Positions 41,186 to 50,300 of a stretch of DNA of 64,000 bases are shown piece by piece. Origin of the DNA: Jiangella muralis (GTDB lineage: Bacteria; Actinomycetota; Actinomycetes; Jiangellales; Jiangellaceae). The stretch's first letter is position 1; each line of letters begins with the position of its first letter. The notes beneath the pieces were generated by a model that was not told where the DNA came from, made no database searches, and saw nothing but the letters and a program-made list of their open reading frames with translations. The translations under genes were made by a program, and so were the position numbers. The stretch lies in assembly GCF_001270745.1 (NCBI RefSeq), contig NZ_KQ434756.1, positions 62,001-126,000 on the forward strand, in the 5' to 3' direction.

Positions 41186-42001
41186 ATGACCCCTCCGACC
41201 GGACCGCGCACGCGGCGGCTGGCGCACGCCACGGCCCTCGCCGCCGTCGCCGTCCTCGCGCTCAGCGGGTGCTCCGGCGACGCCGAACCGGACGCCGCGG
41301 CCGGCGCGTCCGAGTCGGGTGACGGGCCGCGGCCGCTCACCGGTGACGAGGCGCAGCGGCTGTCGATGATGCGGTACACGAACTACACCGACGGCGTCCG
41401 GGCGGTCCGCTTCGAGGTGGTCGACAACGGCCGCACCCTCACCGTCGACGGCTGGGCCGACTTCGCCCAGCACGTCGGCTACGCCCAGGTCGGCGAGGCC
41501 GGCGCCGACCCGGAGCTGGTGGCGTGGACGCTGTCCGGGTTCACCTCGCACGCGCCGGTCGGGCCGGCCGATCCGGACGGCGGCGGGCCGCCGCTGCCGC
41601 CGCCCGACGACGCCGCGTGGACGTCGTCGGCGCTGGCGCCGGAGCAGTCCCGGCTGCACGCGGTGCTGGCGCTGGTCTTCCAGGCCGCCAGCGACCGGCC
41701 CGACAACCCGTTGCTGTTGCAGCAGACCGACGCACGCTGGCTGCGCTCCGACGAGGTCGGGGGCGTTGCCGTCGACGTCGTCGCCGGGCCGACCGCCGAC
41801 CGCGCTTACGACCCTGCCACCGCCACCGGCGCGGCCGACGGCAGCGAGGCGACGGTGCGGTACTGGGTGGACGAGCAGGGCCGGCTGCTGCGGCTGGAGA
41901 CCCGGCTGGGCGGCGCGGGCGACTGGACCACCGTCGACTTCGCCGACGCGCCCGGCGTCGACGTCGCCGGCGCCTTCCTCACGACGACGGCGAGCGGCTG
42001 A
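41186..42001 (+). CDS. Lipoprotein of unknown function, partner of the DyP peroxidase
   Basis: A 271-residue exported lipoprotein: MTPPTGPRTRR, a hydrophobic stretch and lipobox LALSGC (Cys near residue 28). The mature part has paired Trp/Arg-rich strands (VRAVRFEVVDNGRTLTVDGW, WLRSDEVGGVAVDVVAG, VRYWVDEQGRLLRLETRL) resembling LppX/LprG-like or outer-surface beta folds, but I do not recognise a family. ATG 41186 is preceded by TACACT with 7 nt between, so leaderless initiation is likely. Its stop overlaps the DyP start (TGATG), implying a joint function. Confidence 0.75.
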   Translation: MTPPTGPRTRRLAHATALAAVAVLALSGCSGDAEPDAAAGASESGDGPRPLTGDEAQRLSMMRYTNYTDGVRAVRFEVVDNGRTLTVDGWADFAQHVGYAQVGEAGADPELVAWTLSGFTSHAPVGPADPDGGGPPLPPPDDAAWTSSALAPEQSRLHAVLALVFQAASDRPDNPLLLQQTDARWLRSDEVGGVAVDVVAGPTADRAYDPATATGAADGSEATVRYWVDEQGRLLRLETRLGGAGDWTTVDFADAPGVDVAGAFLTTTASG

Positions 42002-43236
42002 TGACCGAGCAGAACACCGACCCGACGACCCCGCCGAGTGGCCGCACCCGGCGCCGTGACCTGCTGCGCGGCCTGGCCGCCGCCGGTGCCGCCGCAGGCT
42101 TCGCGGGCGCCGCCGGACTGGCCGCCGGACGTGCGACCGCCGACGACGAGCGGCGGGCGGCGGCCACGACCGAGGCGCCCGCCGCTCCCGTGGGCGGGCG
42201 GCCGGACGCCGTCGACGCCGCCGGGCCGCACCAGGCCGGCATCGCCCGTCCGGGGACGCCGCAGCCGCACGGCCTGCTGCTGGTCCTCGACCTCGTCGCG
42301 ACGCCGGCACCCACGGCGCCGTACCGCGACGCCGTCCGGGCCCTGTGCGCACGGCTGGGCACCGCGATCCTCGACCTCACCGGCGAGCGGGCGGCCGAGG
42401 CCGGGCTGCTGGACGGGCCCGGCGACCTCACGGCGACGATCGGGCTCGGGCCGCGGGTCGTCGCCGCGTTCGGGGCCGATCTCCCGGGCGCGCAGCCGCT
42501 GCCCGCGTTCGCCGCGGACTCCTCCGTGCCGCCCGAACGGACCGGCGGCGACCTGCTGATCGCCGTCTACGCGAGCGACCCCAACGACGTCCACCGAGGC
42601 GCGTCCTGGCTGGCCGAGCGGGCCGACCCCGACGCCGTCCCGCGGTGGTCGCAGCGCGGTTTCCGGGCGCCCGGCACCGGCACGATCGCGCGCAATCCGC
42701 TCGGCTTCCACGACGGCGTGATCGTGCCGCAGAACGCCGACGAGCAGGACGAACACGTCTGGATCGCGGACGGCCCGCTGGCCGGCGGCAGCATCTGCGT
42801 CGTGCGCCGGCTGCGGCTGGACGCCGCCCGGTTCACGGCCGAGCCGGTCGAGCGTCAGGAGGCCGTCATCGGCCGGCACCGCAACGACGGCTCCCCGCTG
42901 TCCGGCGGCGGCCCCACCGGCGAGGTCGACCTGCTCGCCAAGACCGCCGACGGCCTGTACGTCACGCCCGCGCGGTCACACGTGCGGGCGGCGCACCCGT
43001 CCGTCACCGGCAGCGCCCTGATGCTGCGCCGCGGCTACGCCTTCGACGACGGCGCCGCCGACGCCGGCCTGCTGTTCGTCTGCTTCCAGCGCGACCTGCG
43101 CACCTTCGTCCAGACCCAGTTCCGGCTCGACGAGGTCGACGACCTGGGCGGCTACGTGACGCCGACCGGCAGCGCGACCTTCCTCATCCTCCCCGGCTTC
43201 GACGCCGACCACCCGCTCGGCGTCACCCTGCCCTGA
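42001..43236 (+). CDS. Tat-exported DyP-type heme peroxidase
   Basis: A 411-residue protein with a twin-arginine signal (RTRRRDLLRG then an Ala-rich hydrophobic core). The DyP fold shows GFHDGVIVP, the GxxDG motif whose Asp is catalytic, the proximal heme His in VRAAHPSVTG, and the distal Arg region GLLFVCFQRDLRTFV. Substrates may be dyes, phenolics or heme-bound iron. Unlike classical EfeB it has no EfeU or EfeO gene beside it; instead it is translationally coupled to an unknown lipoprotein. It overlaps the convergent decarboxylase-family gene by 14 bases. Confidence 0.9.
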   Translation: MTEQNTDPTTPPSGRTRRRDLLRGLAAAGAAAGFAGAAGLAAGRATADDERRAAATTEAPAAPVGGRPDAVDAAGPHQAGIARPGTPQPHGLLLVLDLVATPAPTAPYRDAVRALCARLGTAILDLTGERAAEAGLLDGPGDLTATIGLGPRVVAAFGADLPGAQPLPAFAADSSVPPERTGGDLLIAVYASDPNDVHRGASWLAERADPDAVPRWSQRGFRAPGTGTIARNPLGFHDGVIVPQNADEQDEHVWIADGPLAGGSICVVRRLRLDAARFTAEPVERQEAVIGRHRNDGSPLSGGGPTGEVDLLAKTADGLYVTPARSHVRAAHPSVTGSALMLRRGYAFDDGAADAGLLFVCFQRDLRTFVQTQFRLDEVDDLGGYVTPTGSATFLILPGFDADHPLGVTLP

Positions 43237-43822
43237 CGGGGTCCTCGATGGGGCGGCCGAAGTCGACCGCGTCGAGGACGGCCTGCGGGGCGCGGTCGAG
43301 GATCTCCGCGTCCGGCCGGGCGCCGAGCGCGTCGTTCACCGTCGAGAACGCGATGCGCAGCGCGCAGAAGACCGTGATCGCGAAGATCTCGCCGTCGGTC
43401 CAGCCGGCCTCGCGCAGCGACTGGACGTCGCGCTGGGCGGTGCCGTTCGGGTCGCGGACGACCTTGCGGGCCCACGCCGCCATCGCGCGTTCCTTCGCGG
43501 TCAGGCCGTCGTCGCGGCCGGTGAGGACGGCGGCCGCGGTGTCCGGGTCCGCCTCGCCGGCCAGCCGGGAGCCCCACACCAGCGAGCAGAGCGAGTCGCC
43601 GAGCGAGGACGCGGTCGCGCCGACCAGGATGCCGCGCTGCCTGAACGTCATCGCGTTGCTCTCCCACACGTGCGTGATCAGGTCGAACAGCCGCTCGTGC
43701 GCCTCCGGCCCGTACGCCCACAGCCGCGACGCGTTCATGACGTAGCCGTCCTCAGCGAGGTCGTGCTGGTAGAGCTGCTGCGCCGCGGGCGAGTCGGGCG
43801 CGTCGGCCAGGAAGTGCGTCAT
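43223..43822 (-). CDS. Carboxymuconolactone decarboxylase-family protein
   Basis: A 199-residue all-helical protein of the AhpD-like/CMD group: LYQHDLAEDGYVMNASRLWA, FRQRGILVGATASSLGDSLC and LTAKERAMAAWARKVV match this family. It has a single Cys (in DSLCSLVWG) instead of the CxxC of AhpD peroxidases, so disulfide peroxidase chemistry is doubtful. Its ATG overlaps the stop of the BTAD regulator gene (ATGA), suggesting that the regulator and this protein are made together. Confidence 0.8.
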   Translation of the reverse strand: MTHFLADAPDSPAAQQLYQHDLAEDGYVMNASRLWAYGPEAHERLFDLITHVWESNAMTFRQRGILVGATASSLGDSLCSLVWGSRLAGEADPDTAAAVLTGRDDGLTAKERAMAAWARKVVRDPNGTAQRDVQSLREAGWTDGEIFAITVFCALRIAFSTVNDALGARPDAEILDRAPQAVLDAVDFGRPIEDPVRAG

Positions 43823-45639
43823 CGGGTCACCTTCGGTCGGTCGGGATCGTCGATCAGGACGGTCAGGACGGGGTTGTCGACGTCGGCGGCGAGGACCCGG
43901 GCGGTCGCCAGCGCGCCGCCGTCGCCGAGGCGGTGCCGGTGCAGCTGCGCGCGGACCACCAGCTCGCGCATGCCGTCCCGCGCGGCCAGCGTCCCGAGCG
44001 ACGTGACCAGCGGACGGGCGAGGTCGTCGTCGCCGCGCTCGAGGGCGGCGTCGATCGCGGTGTCGAGCACGTGGCCCTGCATCCAGTGGTAGCGGTCGGT
44101 GGTCCGGTTGCAGCGGACGGTCGCCTCGGTCAGCCACTCCGCCGCCGCCAGCCGGTCGCCGCGGCCGGCGCTGACGAGGCCGAGCCCGCGCGCCGCGAAC
44201 CCCTCCCAGCACGGGTCGCCGACCTGGCAGCCGAGCACCCACGACTGCTCGAACGCGTCGGCGGCCGCGGCGACTTCGCCGTTGCGCAGGTGCACCTCGG
44301 CGCGCAGCGCCTGCGGCCACGGCAGGAACGCCAGCCAGCGCTGCTCGTGCACGATCCGCAGCGAGCGGTCCGCGGCGACGGCGGCCTGGTGCCGCTCGTC
44401 GCGCAGCAGGTGCGCACGCGCCAGGATCGACAGCGACCACGCCTCCTGCCGGTCGTCACCGGCGGTGCGGGCCCGCTCGATCGAGTCGTTCAGGTAGGTG
44501 AACGACGCCGGGTAGTCGCCCTCGTCGGACGCGTTCTGCCCGCGGACGCCGAGGATCGCGGCCAGCTCGGCGTCGGTCTCGGCCAGCTCCTGGGCGCGCG
44601 AGAGCCAGCCCCGGGCGGCGGCGCGGCGACCGGCCTGCACCTCGACGTAGCCCAGCTCGCGGTTCGCGGTGACGGCGGTCGCCCGGTCACCGGCCGCGGC
44701 GGCGGACCGCAACGCCTCGTGCAGGACGAGCGCGCCCTCCTCGTCGCGGCCGCGGACGGCGTGCACGAGGGCGCCACCGAGCGCCGTCAGCGTCCGGGCC
44801 TGCAGCCGCGGGTCCCGGCAGCGGGCCGCCTCGGCGACGGCGCGGCGCAGGCTCTGGATGCCCGGGTCGACGGCGCCCGCGACGATCGCCGCGCGGCCCG
44901 CGTCGAGCTGACTCAGCGCTGCCGCGCGGCCGCTCAGCGCCGGTGTCCGGGGCGAGTCCGACGCGGCCGACGCGGCCTCCGTCAGCGCCACCGACGCCTC
45001 GACGCCCAGCTCGCGCATGAGCACGTCCCGCCCGGCCGCGACCTGCAACTGCGCCGCCGTCCGGTCCCCGGCCATGGCGAGGCTGCGGACCAGCAGCTCG
45101 TGGTTGCCCTCCTCGAGCGGGTTCAGCTCGACCGCCCGTGCCGCGTACGGGACGGCGTCCGCGGCCCGGCCACCGGCCAGCAGCGCGACTGCCGTCTGCC
45201 GCAGCCGCGACTCGACCAGCGCCGACACCCGGTGCCGCTCGACCGCCAGCCACGACTCCGCCTCCGGGCAGGACGCGACGTGGACGCCTTCGAGCAGCTC
45301 GTGGCCGGCGCCCAGCAGCGGCGCCGGATCGCCCAGCTCGTCGGACAGTAGCCGGACGTCGACGGCGTCGTCGGGCAGGCCGCCGAGCGCGATGGGGTCG
45401 CCGGTGAGCACGTCGGACCGGCCGAGCGCCCGGCGCAGTTCCGCGAGCGTCCAGCGCAGCGCGCCGAGCGGATCCTCGGCGTCGGCGAAGAACAGTTCGG
45501 CCAGCCGCTGCCGGCTCGGCGGCCGGTCCGCGAGCAGCACGTAAGCGAGCAGCACCCATGCCTTCCGGCCCCGGGGCGCGCGCACCGGCCGGCCGTCGCG
45601 CTCGATGGCCGGTGGCCCCAGGAGCCGGATCGTCCCCAT
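43819..45639 (-). CDS. SARP/BTAD-type transcriptional regulator with TPR domain
   Basis: A 606-residue regulator. Residues 1-95 form an OmpR-type winged helix (IRLLGPPAIERDGRPVRAPRGRKAWVLLAYVL with RQRLAELFF), residues about 100-240 the BTAD domain (AVELNPLEEGNHELLVRSLAMAG, MRELGVE), and the rest is TPR-like helical repeats. No NB-ARC ATPase is present. The start has a GGGGGAA site. SARP-like proteins activate nearby genes; candidates are the co-transcribed CMD-family gene or the divergent idi. Confidence 0.85.
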   Translation of the reverse strand: MGTIRLLGPPAIERDGRPVRAPRGRKAWVLLAYVLLADRPPSRQRLAELFFADAEDPLGALRWTLAELRRALGRSDVLTGDPIALGGLPDDAVDVRLLSDELGDPAPLLGAGHELLEGVHVASCPEAESWLAVERHRVSALVESRLRQTAVALLAGGRAADAVPYAARAVELNPLEEGNHELLVRSLAMAGDRTAAQLQVAAGRDVLMRELGVEASVALTEAASAASDSPRTPALSGRAAALSQLDAGRAAIVAGAVDPGIQSLRRAVAEAARCRDPRLQARTLTALGGALVHAVRGRDEEGALVLHEALRSAAAAGDRATAVTANRELGYVEVQAGRRAAARGWLSRAQELAETDAELAAILGVRGQNASDEGDYPASFTYLNDSIERARTAGDDRQEAWSLSILARAHLLRDERHQAAVAADRSLRIVHEQRWLAFLPWPQALRAEVHLRNGEVAAAADAFEQSWVLGCQVGDPCWEGFAARGLGLVSAGRGDRLAAAEWLTEATVRCNRTTDRYHWMQGHVLDTAIDAALERGDDDLARPLVTSLGTLAARDGMRELVVRAQLHRHRLGDGGALATARVLAADVDNPVLTVLIDDPDRPKVTR

Positions 45640-45726
45640 GCGATTCCCCCCGCTGGGTCGATTGTGACCACGAAAGGCGGGCCATGGAACAGTTGGCGGC
45701 CGATTTTCGGGTGAAGTCGCGTGTGA

Positions 45727-45740
45727 CGGGCAATTGCCCG
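45727..45740. promoter_or_regulatory. 14-bp perfect palindrome CGGGCAATTGCCCG
   Basis: It lies in the 170-bp divergent gap between the BTAD regulator and idi, 88 bp upstream of the regulator start and 70 bp upstream of the idi start. The AATT centre stands out in GC-rich surroundings. Operator role is inferred. Confidence 0.4.
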
Positions 45741-45809
45741 GGAGTGGCCGAGTGGGGCATCCTGCACGGACGCACTTTCGACGGCGTTGCGCGAAAGGGG
45801 GACGGCGAG

Positions 45810-46412
45810 ATGGCAGAGACTCTGGTCGGCGAGCGGGTCGTGTTGCTGGACCCGGCCGGCGCCGCCGTGGGCACGGCGCTCAAGAGCGAGGTCCACCACG
45901 CGGCGACGCCGCTGCACCTGGCCTTCTCCTGCTATGTGTTCGACGCCGGGGGATCGCTGCTGGTGACGAAGCGGGCCGCCAGCAAGGCGACCTGGCCGGA
46001 CGTGTGGACGAACTCGTTCTGCGGCCATCCCGCCCCGGACGAGGACATGGCGACGGCGCTGGCCCGGCGGGCGGTGGACGAGCTGACCATCCGGCTGGGC
46101 GACCTGCGACCCGTCCTGCCCCGGTTCCGCTACCGCGCGGTCATGCCGAACGGCGTCGTCGAGAACGAGGTCTGCCCGGTCTACGCCGCGACGACGGCCG
46201 ACCCGCCCGAACCGCACGATTCCGAGGTCAGCGCCCTGGAATGGGTGCCCTGGTCGATGTTCCGCGACGACGTCCTGGCCGGCCGCCGCGAGGTGTCGCC
46301 CTGGTGCGCCTGGCAGGTCGCCGAACTGGCCGCCCTGCCGGACGATCCGCTCGCCTGGCCCGCCGGCGACTGGAGCGAGTTGCCGCCGGCCGCGCTGGGC
46401 CCGGCAGCCTAG
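45810..46412 (+). CDS. idi: Isopentenyl-diphosphate delta-isomerase, type I
   Basis: A 200-residue Nudix-fold enzyme that interconverts isopentenyl and dimethylallyl diphosphate in isoprenoid synthesis. The catalytic Cys71 lies in TNSFCGHP and the Glu in NEVCPVY; His29, His36, His73, Glu118 and Glu120 match the metal-binding set of the E. coli enzyme. ATG 45810 has an AAAGGGGGA site and gives the usual length; an in-frame ATG at 45684 would add 42 residues not found in the family core. It stands alone rather than in a carotenoid cluster. Confidence 0.93.
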   Translation: MAETLVGERVVLLDPAGAAVGTALKSEVHHAATPLHLAFSCYVFDAGGSLLVTKRAASKATWPDVWTNSFCGHPAPDEDMATALARRAVDELTIRLGDLRPVLPRFRYRAVMPNGVVENEVCPVYAATTADPPEPHDSEVSALEWVPWSMFRDDVLAGRREVSPWCAWQVAELAALPDDPLAWPAGDWSELPPAALGPAA

Positions 46413-46468
46413 CGTCGCTGATTGAGTCCGCTGCCCGGCAGCGGTGCGGGAGGCTGGTGCCGCACGGA

Positions 46469-46514
46469 GTGTTGACGAGGACGCCACAAGTTGGCACTGG
46501 CGTCAACACTCCTC
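46469..46514. repeat. Nested palindromic intergenic repeat, copy B
   Basis: Perfect outer arms GTGTTGAC (46469-46476)/GTCAACAC (46502-46509) enclose GCCA...TGGC. It is related to the copy at 22346-22391 and, like it, lies shortly after a plus-strand gene end. Confidence 0.55.
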
Positions 46515-46564
46515 AACCGTCGCTCCCCTCGGCGGCGGGTCTACCGCCGCGCGCGCCGAAGCGC

Positions 46565-46621
46565 TAGAATGATCACGTACGGCACGCCTTCCGGCTCGGC
46601 ACCACCGAACCGGGAGGCTTT
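46565..46621 (+). promoter_or_regulatory. -10 box followed by an attenuator-like hairpin
   Basis: TAGAAT at 46565-46570 is followed by a 14-bp stem (46586-46599 with 46605-46618; one mismatch, one G-T pair), a 5-nt loop and TTT. A transcript from this box would be ended after about 45 nt. The downstream PNPOx-like gene has a second -10-like CAGAAT at 46655-46660, 6 nt before its ATG. Alternatively the hairpin is just the terminator of idi. Confidence 0.45.
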
Positions 46622-46666
46622 CGGCGTTTCTGGGCCCTTTGCGCGCACCCAGGGCAGAATGCCCCG

Positions 46667-47308
46667 ATGGTGCCGAACCCGCCGACCCGCCTGACGCGCA
46701 TGTCCGACAAGGCGATCCACGACCTCGCCGCGCTGCACGACCTGCTCGCCGACGTGCTGCTGGGGCACGTGTCGGTGGTGGTCGACGGCTACCCGGTGGC
46801 GTTCCCGACGGCCGTGGCCCGCGACGGCGACCGGCTGCTGGTGCACGGGTCCACCGGCTCGTCGTGGCTGCGGGCGCTCAGCACCGGCGCGGCCGCGTCG
46901 GTCAGCGTCACCGCCATGGACGCCGTCGTGGTGGCGCGGTCGGGGTTCGAGTCGTCCTTCCACTACCGCAGCGCGGTGTTGTTCGGCCGCTTCACCACCC
47001 TCGACGGTGACGACGAGGAGCGGGCTCTGGACGTGCTGGTCGACCGCATCCTGCCGGGCCGCTCCGCCGAGCTGCGCCGCCCGACGAAGCGGGAACTGGC
47101 GGCCACGCTGATCCTCGCGCTGCCGATCGCCGACTGGTCGCTGAAGGTGTCCGAGCGCTGGCCCGAGGACCTCCCCGAGGACGTCGACGGGCCGGCCTGG
47201 GCGGGGGTCGTGCCGCTGCGGCGCGGCTACGACGACCCCGTCCCGGCGCCCGACCTGCGCGACGGCGTCGCCGTGCCGGCGTCGGTGCGGGCCATCACCC
47301 GACGGTGA
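46667..47308 (+). CDS. PNPOx-like flavin-binding family protein
   Basis: A 213-residue split-barrel protein of the pyridoxamine-5'-phosphate-oxidase-like group: LLGHVSVVVDGYPVAFPTAVAR, LLVHGSTGSSWLRAL, SVTAMDAVVVARSGFESSFHYRSAVLFG. These bind FMN, F420 or heme and reduce or sense unknown compounds. The ATG is preceded by CAGAAT with 6 nt between and no ribosome site, so leaderless initiation is likely. It overlaps the convergent subtilase gene by 14 bases. Confidence 0.85.
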   Translation: MVPNPPTRLTRMSDKAIHDLAALHDLLADVLLGHVSVVVDGYPVAFPTAVARDGDRLLVHGSTGSSWLRALSTGAAASVSVTAMDAVVVARSGFESSFHYRSAVLFGRFTTLDGDDEERALDVLVDRILPGRSAELRRPTKRELAATLILALPIADWSLKVSERWPEDLPEDVDGPAWAGVVPLRRGYDDPVPAPDLRDGVAVPASVRAITRR

Positions 47309-50300
47309 GCCTGACGACGACCGGCGGCGTCGAGTAGGGCGTCGACTCGTCGACGCGCAGGCTGGCCAGGTACTCGCCGGCCGCGAGCCGGCGCCCGTCC
47401 AGCAGCACCCGCACCGTCCGGCTCTGCCCGGGCTTCAACTCGCCCACCGGGCTGACGACCCGCAGCCACGGCAGGTCCGCCGACGGCGCGCAGTCGGTGT
47501 ACCCGGGCAGCCGCTCGACCGCGAGGTCGCCGTAGTAGAGGCCGTCAGACCCGCCGACCTTGACGAATCCGCAGGCGCCGGCGGTCCGGTACAGCGCGTA
47601 CCCGGAGGCGGGCAGCCGGCTCCAGGTGTCGGTGCCGGGGTCGTAGGCGTGCGTCTCGTTGGTGATGACGGAGGAACGCTCGGCCGACCCGCCGGACACG
47701 ATCAGCCGCCCGTCGACGACGGCGTACGCCGCGGCCCACTGGTCCAGCGGCAGGTCCGCCACCGGCGACCAGCTGTCCGTTGACGGCGTATAGACGTAGG
47801 ACGACAGGCCGTCGCTGCCCGGCCCGATGCCGCCCGCGCAGTACACCTTCCCGTCGATGCCGCCGCAGGAGGTCCAGGCGGTGTTCTGCGGGTAGTCGGC
47901 CAGCCGGGTCCACTCGTCGGCGACCGGGTCGTAGCGGAGCACGTCGGTGTTGCCGCAGCCCTCGGCCGCGCAGCCGCCGACGACGTACAGCTGCCCGTCC
48001 AGCACCGCCGTGCCCGAGGCCGCCCAGGGCGACGGGTTCGGCGCGCCCTCGGACCACGTGTCGGTGGCCGGGTCGTAGATCGACGTGGCGGCGACCGGCT
48101 GCAGGTCGTCACCCCAGCCGCCGCTGAGGACGAACCGGCCGCCGAGGAAGGCGCCGGCCGGCTTCTGCCGCCCGATCGGAAGCGGGGCGAGCGCCGTCCA
48201 GCTCCCGGCCGTCTCGTCGTACGCGTACGCGGTGCGCAGCGGCGGGCCGTCGCCCAGCGAGCCGCCGAACGAGTACAGCCGTCCGTCCAGCACCCCGGCG
48301 ACGCTGTCCTTGACCCGGGTCGGGTACGGGGCGAGGTCCGCCCAGGGCGCCGCGTCCAGCACCGGCGCACGCGCGGCGTCCAGGGCGGGCCGCTCGCCAC
48401 CGGGCAGCGGGCTCACCTCGGCGGGCACCCGCCGGACGGAGTCAACAGCGGCGACGGTGTCAGCCGACGGTGCTGACGCGGACGCGAAGCCGGTGCCGTC
48501 GCGCTCCTCCAGCCGGAAGCTCGCGGGGCGGTCGCCGGTGTTGGTGACGGTGAAGGTCGCGGTCACGACGCCCGCCCGGCCGGCGGTCGCCTCGACGACG
48601 GCGGGCGTGGCCTCCAGGCGACCGGCGCCGAGCGCGACGTCGTGCCGGGTGACCGCACCCGCCGCGACCCGCACTCCCACCGTCGACGGCGTCAACTCAC
48701 CCGCCGTCGTGGTGATGGAGCGCCGTCCCGCGGCGGCGAAGAGCCAGTAGCGCCCGTCCTCGGCCGTCGTGGCGGCCGCCGCACCGGCGTTGACCTCGGC
48801 GCCTGCGACCGGCTCGTCGGTGTGCGTACTCGTCACGCCGCCGACGACCAGCCCGCCGGGCGCCGCCTCGCAGCCGCTGTCGCCGAGGTAGACGTCGTCG
48901 ACCTGCCACCACCAGGTGTGGTCGCCACCCACGTAGTGGAACCGGACCAGCACGCCGGCGCGCCCCGCCGCGGCCGGCACCGGCACCCGCACGACGGCTG
49001 GCCCTCGCAGGTCGGCCCGCTGCCGGTAGACGTTCTGCCAGCTCGTCCCGCCGTCGATCGACACGTCGACGTCGGCCCGCTCGAACCAGTAGTGCTGCAG
49101 GTCCGTGCGGAACTCCAGTACCGGCCGGTCCACCCCGGTGAGGTCGACGGCGGGCGTGACGAGCGAGGCGTCCTGCTTGCCGTCCTCGCCGTAGGCGTCG
49201 CTGTCGAGGACGGCGAACCCGTCGCTGCCGCCGGTGCGGTTGCCGTGGCCGCCGGGGTCGTCGAAGGTCCAGCCCTGGCCGGTGCCGGCGTGGTCGACCA
49301 GGCTCCAGCCAGCCGGCGTCTCCGGGTCGTCGAACGACTCGTGCAGCCCGCCGGAGCCGCGGCGGTAGCCGGGCGCCGTGCAGGTGTCCGGGTCCACGGC
49401 GACCGCGACGTCCGCCGTCGTCGCCGCGGTCAGGTCGAGCGTCGTGGTCGACGGCACGTAGCCCGGGTAGCGCGGCGTCACGGTCAGCGTCGCCGCGCCG
49501 ACCGGCACCTGCAGCTCGTACGCGCCGGTGACCGGGTCGGTGACGGTCGTCAGGGGTGTCCCGTCGACGTCGACCCGCGCGTCGAGCGGCCAGCCGGCGC
49601 CGGACCCGTCCGTCACGACGCCACTGACGGTGACCCGCTCCAACGGTGTCAGCGCGAGGTCCTGAACCGTCGTGGCATCGGCCGTGACGGCGACGCCGTC
49701 CAGCCGCACCGGCGCGTAGCCGAACACCGAGACCGTCACGTCGTAGCTGCCGGCCGACAGGCTGAGCCGGAACGCGCCGCTCGCGTCGGTGGCCGTGCCG
49801 CGCGACGCCGGCCCGGTGACGGACAGCTCCGCGCCCTCGATCGGCGCGCCGGTGGCGGCGTCGGTGACGGTGCCGCTCAGCGTCCCGACATCGCCGGTGG
49901 GCGCCGACGCGATGGCGGCGAGCGCGTCCAGCCGGCCCTCGCCGTACACGTTGTTGTCGTCGGCGGTCCCGCCGCAGCTGGTGTCGTCGGTGTCCCGCGC
50001 GCCGTCGTCGAGCAGCCGCCGGGTCGCGTCGACGTCGCCGACGAGCGACGGCGCCGCCGACCACAGCAGCGCCACCGTGCCGGCGGCGTGCGGCGCCGCC
50101 ATCGACGTCCCGCTGTAGATCGCGTAACCGCCGCCGGGGACGCTGGAGCGCACCGCGGTGCCCGGCGCGGAGATGTCCGGCTTGGTGTCGCCGCCGGTGC
50201 CGGGACCGCGGCTGGAGTCGAACGAGATGCGGTCGTTGACGTTGTGGTTGCCGACGGCGTAGACCTCGGCGTACTCGCCCGGCGAGCCGGCGGTGCCGCA

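Noticed and set aside
41186-43236. EfeUOB iron-uptake system
   Set aside because: DyP is EfeB-like, but there is no EfeU permease and the lipoprotein does not look like EfeO.
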